A model generated the notes under the pieces. It had not been told where the DNA came from. It did not search any database and saw only the letters and a list, made by a program, of their open reading frames with translations. A DNA stretch of 64,000 nucleotides, taken from Hydrogenophaga crassostreae. GTDB taxonomy: Bacteria; Pseudomonadota; Gammaproteobacteria; Burkholderiales; Burkholderiaceae_C. The position numbers and the translations under genes were made by a program. This document shows positions 8,089 through 16,914 of the stretch, piece by piece; position 1 is the first letter of the stretch; every line of letters starts with the position of its first letter. The stretch lies in contig NZ_CP017476.1 in the NCBI RefSeq assembly GCF_001761385.1, positions 2,965,501 through 3,029,500 of the forward strand, in the 5' to 3' direction.

Positions 8089-9006
8089 ATGCGCATCCGG
8101 GTATTGGGTTCTTCCGCAGGCGGTGGTTTTCCGCAATGGAACTGCAACTGCAGCAACTGCAAAGGTCTTCGCAACGGCACGATCAAGGCGCAAGCGCGCA
8201 CGCAGTCGTCCATCGCCATCAGCGTCACCGGTCAGGACTGGCTGCTCGTCAACGCCTCGCCTGACATCCTCAAACAGATCGCTCAAACACCCGATCTGCA
8301 GCCTGCCCGCGCCGTGCGCGACAGCGGCATCGCCGCCGTGTTGCTGATGGATGCGCAAATCGATCACGTCACCGGACTGCTGATGCTTCGCGAGCGCCAG
8401 ACCCCGCTTCCCCTGCTGGCCACGCCAGAGGTGCTGTCCGACCTGTCCGATGGATTTCCCATCACCCGCATCCTGTCGCACTACTGCACAGTCGCGCCCA
8501 CCGAATTGCCCATCGACGGCCGCACCACCGACATACCCGGCCTGCCCGGCGTACAGGTGCAAACAGTGGCCCTGTCGTCCAAGCCGCCACCCTATTCGCC
8601 CTTTCGCGGCAACCCGCGCCCGGGCGACAACATCGGGCTCTTGCTGCACAACCCCGCCACCGGTGCGAAAGCGTTTTACGCCCCCGGTCTGGCTGCGGTC
8701 ACACCCGAGCTGCTCGAGATCATGGGCCGCTGCGATGTGATTCTGGTCGATGGCACGTTCTGGACCCACGATGAAATGCAGCGCGAAGGACTGTCCAAAA
8801 AAGCCGCGCTCGACATGGGCCATCTGCCACAGAGCGGCCCGGGAGGCATGATCGAGCAACTCGACAAGCTGCCCAAAAGTGTCCGGAAAATCCTGATCCA
8901 CATCAACAACACCAACCCCATGCTGGTCGAAGACTCCGACGAGCGCGCGGTGTTGACGGCACATGGCATCGAGGTGGCGTTTGATGGCATGGAGGTGGGG
9001 TTGTGA
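8089..9006 (+). CDS. pqqB: PQQ biosynthesis protein PqqB
   Basis: The 305-residue protein starts MRIRVLGSSAGGGFPQWNC, the hallmark of PqqB, a metallo-beta-lactamase-fold enzyme. The CNCSNCKG cysteines of the family's zinc site follow. The family is proposed to hydroxylate the Tyr of the released Glu-Tyr dipeptide during PQQ assembly. Length is normal (about 300). It is the second gene of the pqqABCDE cluster and is separated from pqqA by the terminator-like hairpin. No strong ribosome binding site is visible before its ATG. Confidence 0.95.
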   Translation: MRIRVLGSSAGGGFPQWNCNCSNCKGLRNGTIKAQARTQSSIAISVTGQDWLLVNASPDILKQIAQTPDLQPARAVRDSGIAAVLLMDAQIDHVTGLLMLRERQTPLPLLATPEVLSDLSDGFPITRILSHYCTVAPTELPIDGRTTDIPGLPGVQVQTVALSSKPPPYSPFRGNPRPGDNIGLLLHNPATGAKAFYAPGLAAVTPELLEIMGRCDVILVDGTFWTHDEMQREGLSKKAALDMGHLPQSGPGGMIEQLDKLPKSVRKILIHINNTNPMLVEDSDERAVLTAHGIEVAFDGMEVGL

Positions 9007-9113
9007 CCCCCCTGCGCCATGGCGCGCTTGACCTGGCGCGGCTGGCGGTCTGGCCACGCCCGGGCAAGATCAACATCGCCGGTGCCAGGCCCATCTGAAC
9101 CAAGAACCCCATC

Positions 9114-9845
9114 ATGGAAATCGCACAACACCCCCGTCCAGCCAACGGTTTGCCCGCCTGGACGCCCGAAGCGTTTGAAGCGCAGCTGCGCGACAAGGGC
9201 CGCAGCTACCACATTCACCATCCCTTCAATGTGCGCATGAACACAGGCGGCTGCACGCCCGACGAGATTCGCTGCTGGGTCGCCAACCGCTTCTACTATC
9301 AAATCTGCATTCCGCGCAAAGACGCCGCGGTTCTGGCCAACATGCCCGACCGCGCCCACCGCCGTCTGTGGATGGAGCGCATTCTTGATCACGACGGCCA
9401 CGGCGATTTTGAAGGCGATGCCGCTGGCGGTATCGAGGCCTGGACGCGGCTGGGCGAAGCCGTGGGCATATCGCGCGAAGAGCTTTGGTCGCTGCAAGGC
9501 GTGGCGCCTGCGGTGCGATTTGCTTGCGACGCCTATGTGAATTTCGCGGCCAAGGCGCCGTGGCAAGAGGCGGTGTGTTCTTCGCTCACCGAAATGTTCG
9601 CCCCCCAGATCCACAAAGACCGCCTCGCCACCTGGCCCAGGCACTACCCCTGGATCGAAGCCAACGGCCTGTCCTATTTCCGCAGCCGCATCCCGCTGGC
9701 CGGCCGCGACGTGGAACACGGCCTGCGCGTCACCCTCGAACACTTCACCACCCGCGCCCAGCAACACCGCGCGCTCGACATTCTGCAGTTCAAGCTGGAC
9801 ATCCTGTGGTCCATGCTGGACGCCATTGAAAAAGCCAGTCAATAA
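9114..9845 (+). CDS. pqqC: pyrroloquinoline-quinone synthase PqqC
   Basis: The 243-residue protein matches PqqC, the cofactorless oxidase that performs the final ring closure and eight-electron oxidation giving PQQ. Family landmarks include YHIHHPFNVRMNTGG near the N-terminus, ANRFYYQICIPRKDAA and ILDHDGHG. The fold is the all-helical haem-oxygenase/TENA type. It stands 107 bases after pqqB, and that short gap encodes nothing recognisable. The length and motif order are normal. Confidence 0.95.
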   Translation: MEIAQHPRPANGLPAWTPEAFEAQLRDKGRSYHIHHPFNVRMNTGGCTPDEIRCWVANRFYYQICIPRKDAAVLANMPDRAHRRLWMERILDHDGHGDFEGDAAGGIEAWTRLGEAVGISREELWSLQGVAPAVRFACDAYVNFAAKAPWQEAVCSSLTEMFAPQIHKDRLATWPRHYPWIEANGLSYFRSRIPLAGRDVEHGLRVTLEHFTTRAQQHRALDILQFKLDILWSMLDAIEKASQ

Positions 9846-9879
9846 ATGACGACTCCCGACGCCGCTTCGCGCCTTCCCC

Positions 9880-9956
9880 CCAAGGGCATGGCCTCGCGAC
9901 CACGCCTACGGCCTGGCAAAGCCAGTTCCGTGGCGTGTGCTGGGTTGGGTTCCTCT
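9880..9956 (-). repeat. dispersed GC-rich palindromic repeat, copy 1
   Basis: The stretch between pqqC and pqqD, read on the minus strand, contains CACGGAACTGGCTTTGCC. This nearly repeats the CACGGAACTGGCTTCGCC seen at about 23672-23689. It belongs to a family of intergenic elements built from a Pro/Gly-codon-like palindrome and a CCCC(T)AAGGGG arm. Confidence 0.6.
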
Positions 9957-9987
9957 GCTCCGGAAAGGTTTGCAATTGGATCAGCCC

Positions 9988-10260
9988 ATGAATGAATCAA
10001 CCCCCTTGCCAGAACACCCCAAGCTCTCGCGCCGTTTCCGTCTGCAATTCGAAGAGGCGCAGAACCGCTGGGTGTTGCTGTACCCCGAGGGCATGGTGCA
10101 GCTCAACGACAGCGCTGCGGAGATTCTGAAGCGTTGCGATGGCGAGCGCAGCCTGGCCGAGATCGTGATCGAGCTGGAATCGGCATTCAAGGTTCAAGAC
10201 CTGATGCCGCAAGTCAGCTCGCTATTGGAAGAAGGGCAGCGCCGTGGCTGGGTGGAATAG
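9988..10260 (+). CDS. pqqD: PqqA-binding chaperone PqqD
   Basis: The 90-residue protein carries the PqqD pattern: LSRRFRLQFEEAQNRWVLLYPEGMVQLNDSAAEIL followed in part by a second helix pair. PqqD is a RiPP recognition element that binds the PqqA peptide and presents it to the radical SAM enzyme PqqE. An upstream in-frame ATG at 9937 would add residues encoded within the repeat, so the ATG at 9988 is chosen. It gives the usual family length of about 90. Confidence 0.92.
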   Translation: MNESTPLPEHPKLSRRFRLQFEEAQNRWVLLYPEGMVQLNDSAAEILKRCDGERSLAEIVIELESAFKVQDLMPQVSSLLEEGQRRGWVE

Positions 10261-10272
10261 GCCCATCCCTGC

Positions 10273-10341
10273 CGCGCTGCGCGTGACCCCCTCAAGGGGG
10301 CGCCGCTGGCGGACCGGCGTAGCCGGGTCCGCGGCGGCCTC
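10273..10341 (-). repeat. dispersed GC-rich palindromic repeat, copy 2
   Basis: Between pqqD and pqqE lies an inverted copy of the element seen at 33191-33252. It has the CCCCCTTGAGGGGG-type arm and the GCCGCGGACCCGGCTACGCC arm when read on the minus strand. Its presence between translated pqq genes may affect transcript processing. Confidence 0.65.
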
Positions 10342-10380
10342 GGCTGACAGGCCCTCAAATTGCGCTCTGGAGAACCTCGT

Positions 10381-11514
10381 TTGAATACCGTGCCCATCCC
10401 TGTCGGCCCACCCCTTTGGCTGCTCGCCGAGCTCACCTACAAGTGCCCGCTGCACTGCGTGTTTTGCTACAACCCCACGCAGCATGCCCGCATACAAGAC
10501 GAAATGAGCACCAAGCAGTGGGTCAGCGTCATGCAGCAGGCTCGCAAGCTGGGCGCCGCTCAGTTGGGTTTTTCCGGCGGCGAGCCGCTGCTGCGTGATG
10601 ACCTGGTCGAACTCGTGCAGGAAGCCCACCGTCTGGGTTACTACACCAACCTCATCACCTCTGGCGTGGGCCTCACACCCGCGAAAGCGCAGGCCCTCAA
10701 AGATGCCGGGCTGGACCACGTTCAACTTTCGTTCCAGGATTCCACCAAGGAGCTCAACGACTTTCTGAGCCACACCAGGACTTTCGAGCTCAAGCAGCGC
10801 GTGGCGCGCCTGATCAAGGCCCACGACTGGCCGATGGTCTTGAACTGCGTCTTGCACCGCCACAACCTACCCCATGTGCGCAAGATCATCGATATGGCCG
10901 TGGCGCTGGAAGCCGAATACCTCGAACTTGCCAACACGCAGTACTACGGCTGGGCCTGGATCAACCGAGACCACCTGATGCCCACACGCGAAGAGCTGGA
11001 GGAAGCCGAGGCGCTGGTCACCCAGTTTCGCATCGAACAAGAAGGCAAGACCGGCTCAAAGACCCGCGTGCTGTTCGTCGTACCCGACTACTTCGAAGAA
11101 AGGCCCAAGGCCTGCATGAACGGCTGGGGCTCGGTGTTTCTCAGCGTCGCGCCCGATGGCCTGGCCATGCCTTGCCACAACGCACGCGACCTGCCCAACC
11201 TCGCCCTGCCCAACGTCAAAGACACGCCCATCGCCGAGATCTGGCAACGCAGCAACGCCTTCAATGCCTTCCGCGGCGACAGCTGGATGAAAGCGCCCTG
11301 CCGCACCTGCGACGAACGCCACAAAGACTTCGGCGGCTGCCGTTGCCAGGCCTTCATGATCACCGGCGACCCGGCCAATGCCGACCCGGTGTGCAGCAAA
11401 TCACCCCACCATGAGAAGGTGGTGCAACTGGTCGCGCAAGCACCCACGCGGCGCCACATTCCCATCGTGTTCCGCAGCGACGACGAATCGCGCCACCTTC
11501 ACCCGGTGCCATGA
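10381..11514 (+). CDS. pqqE: PqqA peptide cyclase PqqE (radical SAM)
   Basis: This is a 377-residue radical SAM/SPASM enzyme. Cys22, Cys26 and Cys29 (CPLHCVFC) bind the SAM cluster, and the C-terminal half has the Cys-rich auxiliary cluster region (CHNARDLPN, CRTCDERHKDFGGCRCQ). It makes the carbon-carbon bond between Glu and Tyr in PqqA. The start is taken as the TTG at 10381, which has GGAG about eight bases upstream. A TTG at 10360 would be an alternative seven codons earlier. It closes the pqqABCDE cluster, and no pqqF or pqqG follows. Confidence 0.95.
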   Translation: MNTVPIPVGPPLWLLAELTYKCPLHCVFCYNPTQHARIQDEMSTKQWVSVMQQARKLGAAQLGFSGGEPLLRDDLVELVQEAHRLGYYTNLITSGVGLTPAKAQALKDAGLDHVQLSFQDSTKELNDFLSHTRTFELKQRVARLIKAHDWPMVLNCVLHRHNLPHVRKIIDMAVALEAEYLELANTQYYGWAWINRDHLMPTREELEEAEALVTQFRIEQEGKTGSKTRVLFVVPDYFEERPKACMNGWGSVFLSVAPDGLAMPCHNARDLPNLALPNVKDTPIAEIWQRSNAFNAFRGDSWMKAPCRTCDERHKDFGGCRCQAFMITGDPANADPVCSKSPHHEKVVQLVAQAPTRRHIPIVFRSDDESRHLHPVP

Positions 11515-12268
11515 GCGGACCCCAATCCGTTCACGCTTGAGCCCAAGCCAGGCGCAACCGTCTTGGCCTCTTCACAACCGCATGCCGGGTGCATCGCTGG
11601 TGAGCCGACAACCCATTTTTGAAGCCGGCCCCTCGCCGCACTGGTGCGATGGCGACCGTGGCCTTGCAGAGGAACTGGCTCGCATTCGCTCCTCTCGTGA
11701 CCCAGCCATTGACCTTTCACATGTCGATATCCGGTCGGAGCCATGGACAGACTGATTGCCGCCCATTTGAGGGGCCGGTTGAGGCTGACAGCAGTTGGCC
11801 AGGTTTTGCAACTCAATGACAGCCGCCGCCGGAACCTGCCATTCGTCATCCTGCGAGGCGACCGACCGCTGTACCTTCAGCAGCGGCCACTCTAGAGCAA
11901 TGAGTCGCAGGAGGTGCCGAGCGACGCCTACCCACCAAGGCGGCCAGCACTTCGCGACCCTGAGCGGAGGTAGTCGCTGCGGATTCTGGTACCCGCTGTG
12001 CAGCGGGACCTGCCTTCGGAGGAAAGTGACGACATTTTCCCCAAGCAAGGACGCTCCGAGCCTCGCGAATCGAGAAAATCAAGCCACTTTCGGTGACCAA
12101 TTTGCCATCGGCGCCGAGGGTCACTTGGAGTTGCATCATCCTGTTTGATCACTGGCATCTGCACCTGAGTCGCTCCACCTGGCTTTTCGTCACACTGGAG
12201 TGTCAGCGCCAAGTAACGTGCGCCAGTTCTCCAGCCTGTACACCGTGAGTTGTTACACGCTTGAGCGA
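11515..12268 (-). other. gene-poor interval, possible decayed gene
   Basis: No intact gene is convincing here. On the minus strand short protein-like stretches occur in different frames (for example QVTLGADGKLVTESG near 12070-12139, and RLIALEWPLLKV near 11885). This would fit a frameshifted remnant, but no family is recognised and chance is not excluded. Confidence 0.3.
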
Positions 12269-13165
12269 TCAAATCATCGAACTCCGATGCGCTCCAAACC
12301 CCGCCATCGCTCCATCCGCCACTGCCAGGGTTACATTCCCAGCCATTCGAGCGGCATCGCCACACGCAAACACGTTGGGCACGCTGGTGGCTTTGAATTC
12401 ATCCACTTTGATGAACGGACCCATGGGGCCATCTTCCAGCGAGCAGCCCAGTTGTTCTGCGATGGGACTGCTCAAGAAGGTGCGGGGCTGGGTAAACAAG
12501 GCATTCATGGTGAAAATGCGGCCGTCTTGCAGCACCACGTCGGCGAACCCGTCGATGCGCGCAATGCGCGCCGCCTCCACTTGCGTTCCGCGGCGGGCGA
12601 TGGCTGCGAGCTCTTCTGCGCCAGGGGTGTATGCGCCATTCAAAAACAGAGTAGGGCTGCCCCAGTCTGGCAGCATGATGGCGTGGTGTTGGGCCAGGGG
12701 CGACGCGGCAATGATGCCGATGGGCCCCGCGTCTGCTTCATACCCGTGGCAATACGGGCAATGAAAGACGCTACGACCCCAGCGTTCGACCAAGCCGGGC
12801 ACTGTAGGCAATTCGTCACGCACGCCGGTGGCAATGATGAGGTGCTGAGCCCTGACCGTCTCGCTGCCCACGCGGAAGCCCAGCCACCCGTCTGATGTCA
12901 CGTGGGCATCGTCAGCAGTGCCGTGCAGCCATTCCACGCTGGGGTAGTTCATGAGCTCCTCGCGGGCGTCGGCAGCAATTTCGGCGGGCGCGCGGCCATC
13001 CTGGGTCAGGTAACCGTGCGATGAGCCGCCGACGGCGTCGACAAAGCGGTTGCGCCGTTGGGCAGCGTCTACCACCAAAACATTGCGGCGCGCGCGGGCC
13101 AATTGCAGAGCCGCAGCCATGCCGGCGTAGCTGCCCCCGATAACGGCAAAGTCAAATGTTTTCAT
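12269..13165 (-). CDS. thioredoxin-reductase-like NAD(P)/FAD-dependent oxidoreductase
   Basis: The 298-residue protein has an N-terminal FAD-binding motif (VIGGSYAGMAAALQLARA), a redox-active CPYC in FHCPYCHGYE and the C-terminal FAD contact VFACGDAA. The order and length match thioredoxin-reductase-like flavoproteins. The second nucleotide-binding loop (GIIAAS) lacks a canonical GGGxSA pattern, so NADPH use is uncertain. The gene overlaps the end of the Rrf2 regulator gene by 14 bases, so the two form an operon. Regulation by that redox-type repressor is likely. The electron partner is unknown. Confidence 0.85.
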   Translation of the reverse strand: MKTFDFAVIGGSYAGMAAALQLARARRNVLVVDAAQRRNRFVDAVGGSSHGYLTQDGRAPAEIAADAREELMNYPSVEWLHGTADDAHVTSDGWLGFRVGSETVRAQHLIIATGVRDELPTVPGLVERWGRSVFHCPYCHGYEADAGPIGIIAASPLAQHHAIMLPDWGSPTLFLNGAYTPGAEELAAIARRGTQVEAARIARIDGFADVVLQDGRIFTMNALFTQPRTFLSSPIAEQLGCSLEDGPMGPFIKVDEFKATSVPNVFACGDAARMAGNVTLAVADGAMAGFGAHRSSMI

Positions 13166-13637
13166 GGATGTGATCTTCCAGTTGATGCGTCCGGGAGTGA
13201 CCGTGGACCCTGTGTTGGGCCATACGGCGGTGAAAGTCAGCTGACAGCGTGGCCAAGGTGACCGCGCCGAAACGTTTGAGCAACAGGGCCTCGGCCTCTT
13301 GAGCGGCGCCGGCCAAGGCGTCGTTCACGGCTAAGGCAACCAGGCAGCTTGGGTTTTCCTCCCGAAAGCCCAGTGACACCAGCTTGGGAGCGCCCAGCGC
13401 TTGGTACACATCGGCCAGGGTGATGCGCTCCAACGCGCATGACAGCACCCAGCCACCACCGTGGCCTTTTGCTGAGGCCACAAACCCGGCGTTACGCAGG
13501 CCGCTCATCAGGCGGCGCAGCACTACCGGGTTGGTCTTCATTGCGGCGGCCAGTGTCTCGGACGTGGCAGGACCATCGCCCTCGGCCATGTGCAACAAGA
13601 CGTGCAAGACGTCGGAGAGTTGGTTGTTTTGTTTCAT
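13152..13637 (-). CDS. Rrf2 family transcriptional regulator
   Basis: This 161-residue protein has an N-terminal winged helix of the Rrf2 type (LSDVLHVLLHMAE, then TSETLAAAMKTNPVVLRRLMSGLRNAGFV in part) and the characteristic GGW wing (KGHGGGW). It lacks the three-Cys iron-sulfur motif of IscR/NsrR, with only scattered Cys (residues in SCALE and PSCLV), so an iron-sulfur sensor is not supported. It precedes and overlaps the flavoprotein gene. A palindrome overlapping its start codon is a likely autoregulatory operator. Confidence 0.85.
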   Translation of the reverse strand: MKQNNQLSDVLHVLLHMAEGDGPATSETLAAAMKTNPVVLRRLMSGLRNAGFVASAKGHGGGWVLSCALERITLADVYQALGAPKLVSLGFREENPSCLVALAVNDALAGAAQEAEALLLKRFGAVTLATLSADFHRRMAQHRVHGHSRTHQLEDHIHENI

Positions 13638-13656
13638 GCAACATTATTAGTTGCAT
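13636..13656. promoter_or_regulatory. likely Rrf2 operator (ATGCAAC-N7-GTTGCAT)
   Basis: A perfect 7-bp inverted repeat separated by ATTATTA overlaps the ATG of the Rrf2 gene. The size and AT-rich centre are as expected for a dimeric repressor site that would control the regulator/flavoprotein operon. Confidence 0.6.
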
Positions 13657-14061
13657 GTATTTAGCCCTACGTTGTTGATGGTCATCCGCGCAGCGCGAGC
13701 TGGTGCCGCTGCAGGTTTCAATTGTTCAGACTGGGTTCCGCCTCTTTTGGGAAGGCCAGAGGGCCTCATTTGCAGGAAATGTGCGGCCGCTTCGACCGTC
13801 TTGCGCGCGCGTTCACCACACGTGACACGGTCCCATGCCCATAACTGTGGTGCGTCGTTCATTGCCCGCACAGGGGCTGGGATAAGCCTACGAACTCCGC
13901 CAAAATGAAATTCTCAAGGACCGTCGATGGCCGAAGTGAGAAACCACGCAGGGTTCCGCAACCTGACATACGTCAATTGCGCCGGGGAGGTGAGCGACGT
14001 TGGCAGTTCCCGGCGCGGGCGCCCCCGCATGACGTCCCGGGTGCAGCGTCGCCCCTGCAGT
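13657..14061. other. intergenic interval without recognised gene
   Basis: About 400 bases between the Rrf2 operator and the DUF1428 gene. No frame shows a protein family or a strong structural signal. Presumably it holds promoters for the flavoprotein operon. Confidence 0.4.
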
Positions 14062-14430
14062 TCAGGCCTTCACTTCTACCACCGGTTCAAAGCCACCGAA
14101 GATCATGCGTTTGCCGTCGAAGGGCATGGGCGGGTTGCCAGGGGTGGAGGGATCCATGCGCGGGTCTTCCATCATCTTCTTCATGCCGGCGTCGCGCGTG
14201 GCCTTGTCCGGCCATTCGACCCACGAAAAGGCCACCGTCTCCTCGGCCGAAGCCTGGACTGCTCGGCGGAAATCGGTGACCTTGCCGTCGGGAACGTCGT
14301 CGCCCCAGCCCTCGATCACGCGGATCGCGCCCAGCTCGAGGAATATCGGGTCGAGCTGGCGCGCGTGCTCGATGAACTTTTGTTTGTTGGCGGTGGGTAC
14401 CGCGATCACGAAACCATCGATGTATGACAT
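14062..14430 (-). CDS. DUF1428 family protein
   Basis: The 122-residue protein matches DUF1428, small ferredoxin-like (dimeric alpha/beta barrel) proteins of unknown function. It opens MSYIDGFVIAVPTANK and contains VIEGWGDDVPDGKVTDF, FSWVEWPDKATRD and the closing KRMIFGGFEP, all typical of the family. It is a single gene flanked by gene-poor DNA, so its context gives no clue to its job. Confidence 0.9.
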   Translation of the reverse strand: MSYIDGFVIAVPTANKQKFIEHARQLDPIFLELGAIRVIEGWGDDVPDGKVTDFRRAVQASAEETVAFSWVEWPDKATRDAGMKKMMEDPRMDPSTPGNPPMPFDGKRMIFGGFEPVVEVKA

Positions 14431-15273
14431 GTCTCACTCCTGTTAGGTTGATCGGTCAGCGCGCCCGCCTGTGGGCGCCTTGTACTCCATCGACGAACCA
14501 CAGGGAACCAAATCGACATGGCCTGCCTCGGCAGGAGGACAAGCGCTCATGGCGGCCCTGGAGAAGTGCCGCTGCAGCATGTCGACCACGGTCGGCCGCA
14601 CTCCCTCAGCATAGACCTCCTTGCCCCCGCAGGTCGCGGCGGATAGCGCGGCGCTACCGTTTAACAATGCCCGCACCCGGCGGCGGTCGTAGCTGAGTGG
14701 CCGTTGAAAGTACGCTCCGCTTGATCTACCCACAGCATCAATGCCCAGATCGCTCGACGCGAAGCGCCTCCTGGTGCTTGGCCTGTCGTCACGCAGGGGG
14801 AGCGCCCCTCGACTGGACCTTGGTCGAACGGGATCGCCACGCCCTTGCGTTGCGGAGTTTCGCGCAGGCGATCGACCTTGTGCATTTCGGCACCCTTAAT
14901 GGCCGCAGGGATGGTGGCAAGGTTGAAGCCCTTGCCATCCAGCGCGCTCATCAGCGTTGCAAGCCTGTCAAAGTCGGGTTGTGGGATTGAAGGCCCCTGT
15001 GCTAAAACAATCGTGCATCGCCAGGCAGATTGGTCGCAGACATGCATCGATCGCTCAGATTGAACGTCACTTCGATGGCTTCAGACACCACTTGCATCTT
15101 GGTCGGCGCGAACTACAAAGGCGATCGGGCCCCCGCTAAGGCCCGCAGAAATTGCATTGTGTTGTGAGCAAGCAGCAGGCATGCGATTTTTGAACTGACA
15201 TGACCTCGTACTCAGCGTAGATTCCAGAGCACTGCATTCTTCGCAGACAACCGTTCATATTCAAAGGAAAGAC
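14431..15273. other. gene-poor interval, possible remnants
   Basis: This stretch of 840 bases contains no convincing complete gene. A minus-strand frame around 14850-14990 has a protein-like run (FDRLATLMSALDGKGFNLAT, then AEMHKVDRLRETPQRKGVA), but the rest of that frame looks random. A decayed gene is possible. No family is recognised. Confidence 0.3.
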
Positions 15274-15735
15274 ATGGCAACCCGCAAGACCACCAAAAAG
15301 TCTGAACTCGCAACCGCCGGCGCACACCTGAGCACCGCTGTCCAGGAAGTGGGCACCGCCGTTTCGCACAAAATCAGCGGCCTTGTGAAGTCTGCCGAGA
15401 AGCAGCTCGCGAAGGCCCAGGCAGAGCTGTCCAAGGCGGCTGCATCCGCTGAGAAGTCGGTCAAGGCCGCTGAAAAGAAGCTCGAAGCCACCAAGCGCAG
15501 CACCAGCAAGCGACTGACTGCTCTGCAAGTTGGCGCCGAGCGCAAGGCAAAGGCTCTGCAGAAGGCCATCGAGAAGGACGCCGCTGCGTTGAAGAAGGCC
15601 GTTGACGCGAAGACCAAGACTGCTGCGCCTAAGAAGGCAACAGTTAAGGCGCCGGTTGATAAAAAGGCTGCGGTGAAACCCGCTGCCAAAAAGCCTACGG
15701 CCAAGAAAGCTACGGCCAAGAAGAGCGGCAAGTAA
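15274..15735 (+). CDS. histone H1-like Lys/Ala-rich nucleoid protein
   Basis: The 153-residue protein is extremely rich in Lys and Ala. Residues about 25-115 form a long heptad-like helix (repeated AEK/AKA patterns, likely coiled coil). The last 45 residues are a basic tail of repeated AKK, PKKAT and KKPTAKK units like eukaryotic histone H1 tails. Similar bacterial proteins (HctB/BpH1 type, and the tail of the PHA-granule protein PhaF) bind DNA non-specifically. GGAAAG lies just before the ATG. The gene is alone, at the edge of the accessory region. The DNA-binding role is inferred from composition. Confidence 0.75.
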   Translation: MATRKTTKKSELATAGAHLSTAVQEVGTAVSHKISGLVKSAEKQLAKAQAELSKAAASAEKSVKAAEKKLEATKRSTSKRLTALQVGAERKAKALQKAIEKDAAALKKAVDAKTKTAAPKKATVKAPVDKKAAVKPAAKKPTAKKATAKKSGK

Positions 15736-16117
15736 GGCGGACTGTCGGGCGGTGGACCCGTTACCGGTCTGCCGTCTGGTCGGTGCGGGGCATGGCCAAG
15801 GCCTGCGTCGTCTGGTTAATTGGCACACTGCTGGTGTCATGCAGCGCGGCACAGGTGGTCGCTTTGTGGCGCGTCGGCAAATCGGTCGAAGGACGGCAAC
15901 GGGTCGACTCGCGCCGGTGGTGACCTGAGAAAGCGGTCGTTCGGTACAACCCGACTGCGGGCGTCGGCTTCCTGGAGCGGCCACGAACCAGTGGTTTCGG
16001 CCATGAGCGGTCAGTGGTTAATTGGGAAAGCAGTCGTTCAACGTAAAACTTATCTGACCACCAACACTTGTGGCGTAGCCGCCTCCTGCTGTTGTGGGTC
16101 CGTGTCTATTGACAAGT
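15736..16117. other. intergenic interval; possible degenerate attC at its end
   Basis: No gene is recognised. At 16036-16042 the heptamer GTTCAAC fits one end box of an attC site, and 16060-16100 contains a self-complementary stretch (CAACACTTGTGG facing CTGCTGTTGTG). This could be a worn attC for the DUF6151 gene that follows, but the opposite end box is not recognisable. Confidence 0.3.
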
Positions 16118-16702
16118 TCACCCGCCACTTTTCAAGTTCGCCAATTCCTCAGATGAGAGCACCTTTGGGTCTACTCGAGGCATACCAGAAGAATTGAACA
16201 ACGGTGACTTTCTATATCCTCCGGTGATACGACTTGTGGCGACGATCCATATGTAGCGGGCGACAACGCCCAGAAGTCCTTGTTGCTTCGGTTTCGGAGT
16301 GCCCAACGCGCTGTCCACATTCACAACAGCAACGCTGGTTCCAAAATCTTCATCTGTGTGGGTCTGATCAAGGCAGGTGTGAATCAGACCTATGAACGAT
16401 ATTTTGGGGTTGACCATGGTGTTGCCAATAGGTGTTCCGCAGCACGACGCATACCAACGAATCATGCCTTTGTCGCTAAGGCGGATTGCCGCTAGATGAT
16501 CTTCGCCTTTCAAGAATCGCAGACGCGATTGCGCAACTTGGAAAATCTCGGTCCCGCCTTGCTCGTCTAACACATCAGGTGAATTACCAAGAAAGCGCGC
16601 GAATACACGACAATCTGTACAGTAGCAAATTATTCGATTCTGGGTTCCTGCGCCTTCGAGTTGACCTCGAATGGCGCCACAATTACATTGAATTGAATGC
16701 AT
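16118..16702 (-). CDS. DUF6151 (GFA/CENP-V-like zinc-binding) protein
   Basis: The 194-residue protein opens HSIQCNCGAIRGQLEG, with a following CYCTDCRVFARFLG and a later ASCCGTPIGN. These Cys pairs form the zinc-binding scaffold of GFA/CENP-V-like folds and match the DUF6151 family. Its substrate is unknown. It lies on the same strand and just outside the clear part of the cassette array and may itself be a cassette. Its base composition (more A/T-ending codons) differs from the core genes nearby, which fits horizontal acquisition. Confidence 0.75.
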   Translation of the reverse strand: MHSIQCNCGAIRGQLEGAGTQNRIICYCTDCRVFARFLGNSPDVLDEQGGTEIFQVAQSRLRFLKGEDHLAAIRLSDKGMIRWYASCCGTPIGNTMVNPKISFIGLIHTCLDQTHTDEDFGTSVAVVNVDSALGTPKPKQQGLLGVVARYIWIVATSRITGGYRKSPLFNSSGMPRVDPKVLSSEELANLKSGG

Positions 16703-16811
16703 AGACTAGTGCTCCCGATTTTCGCAGTTATACAGATCCGACAAACCTTACCTACGGCGTGATTCATCTTCTAGCCAATCTGGACAGTATCGCAACAAAG
16801 CATGATGAGAT

Positions 16812-16913
16812 GCCCAACGTTGGCCGTGAGTGGACGACAACGGCGCACTCAGTTGAGAAGAATGGCAGAAGCGCGTCCTGCCGTTGTCGGTCCAATCCAC
16901 GAACCTGTTAGCT
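16812..16913 (-). other. integron attC site 1
   Basis: The ends are GCCCAAC and GTTAGCT (one base off the GTTRRRY consensus), about 100 bp apart. The interior is imperfectly self-complementary (CGACAACGGC facing GCCGTTGTCG). The next gene's stop codon follows within two bases, as in gene cassettes. The interior is closely similar to attC 2. Confidence 0.8.
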
Positions 16914-16914
16914 T

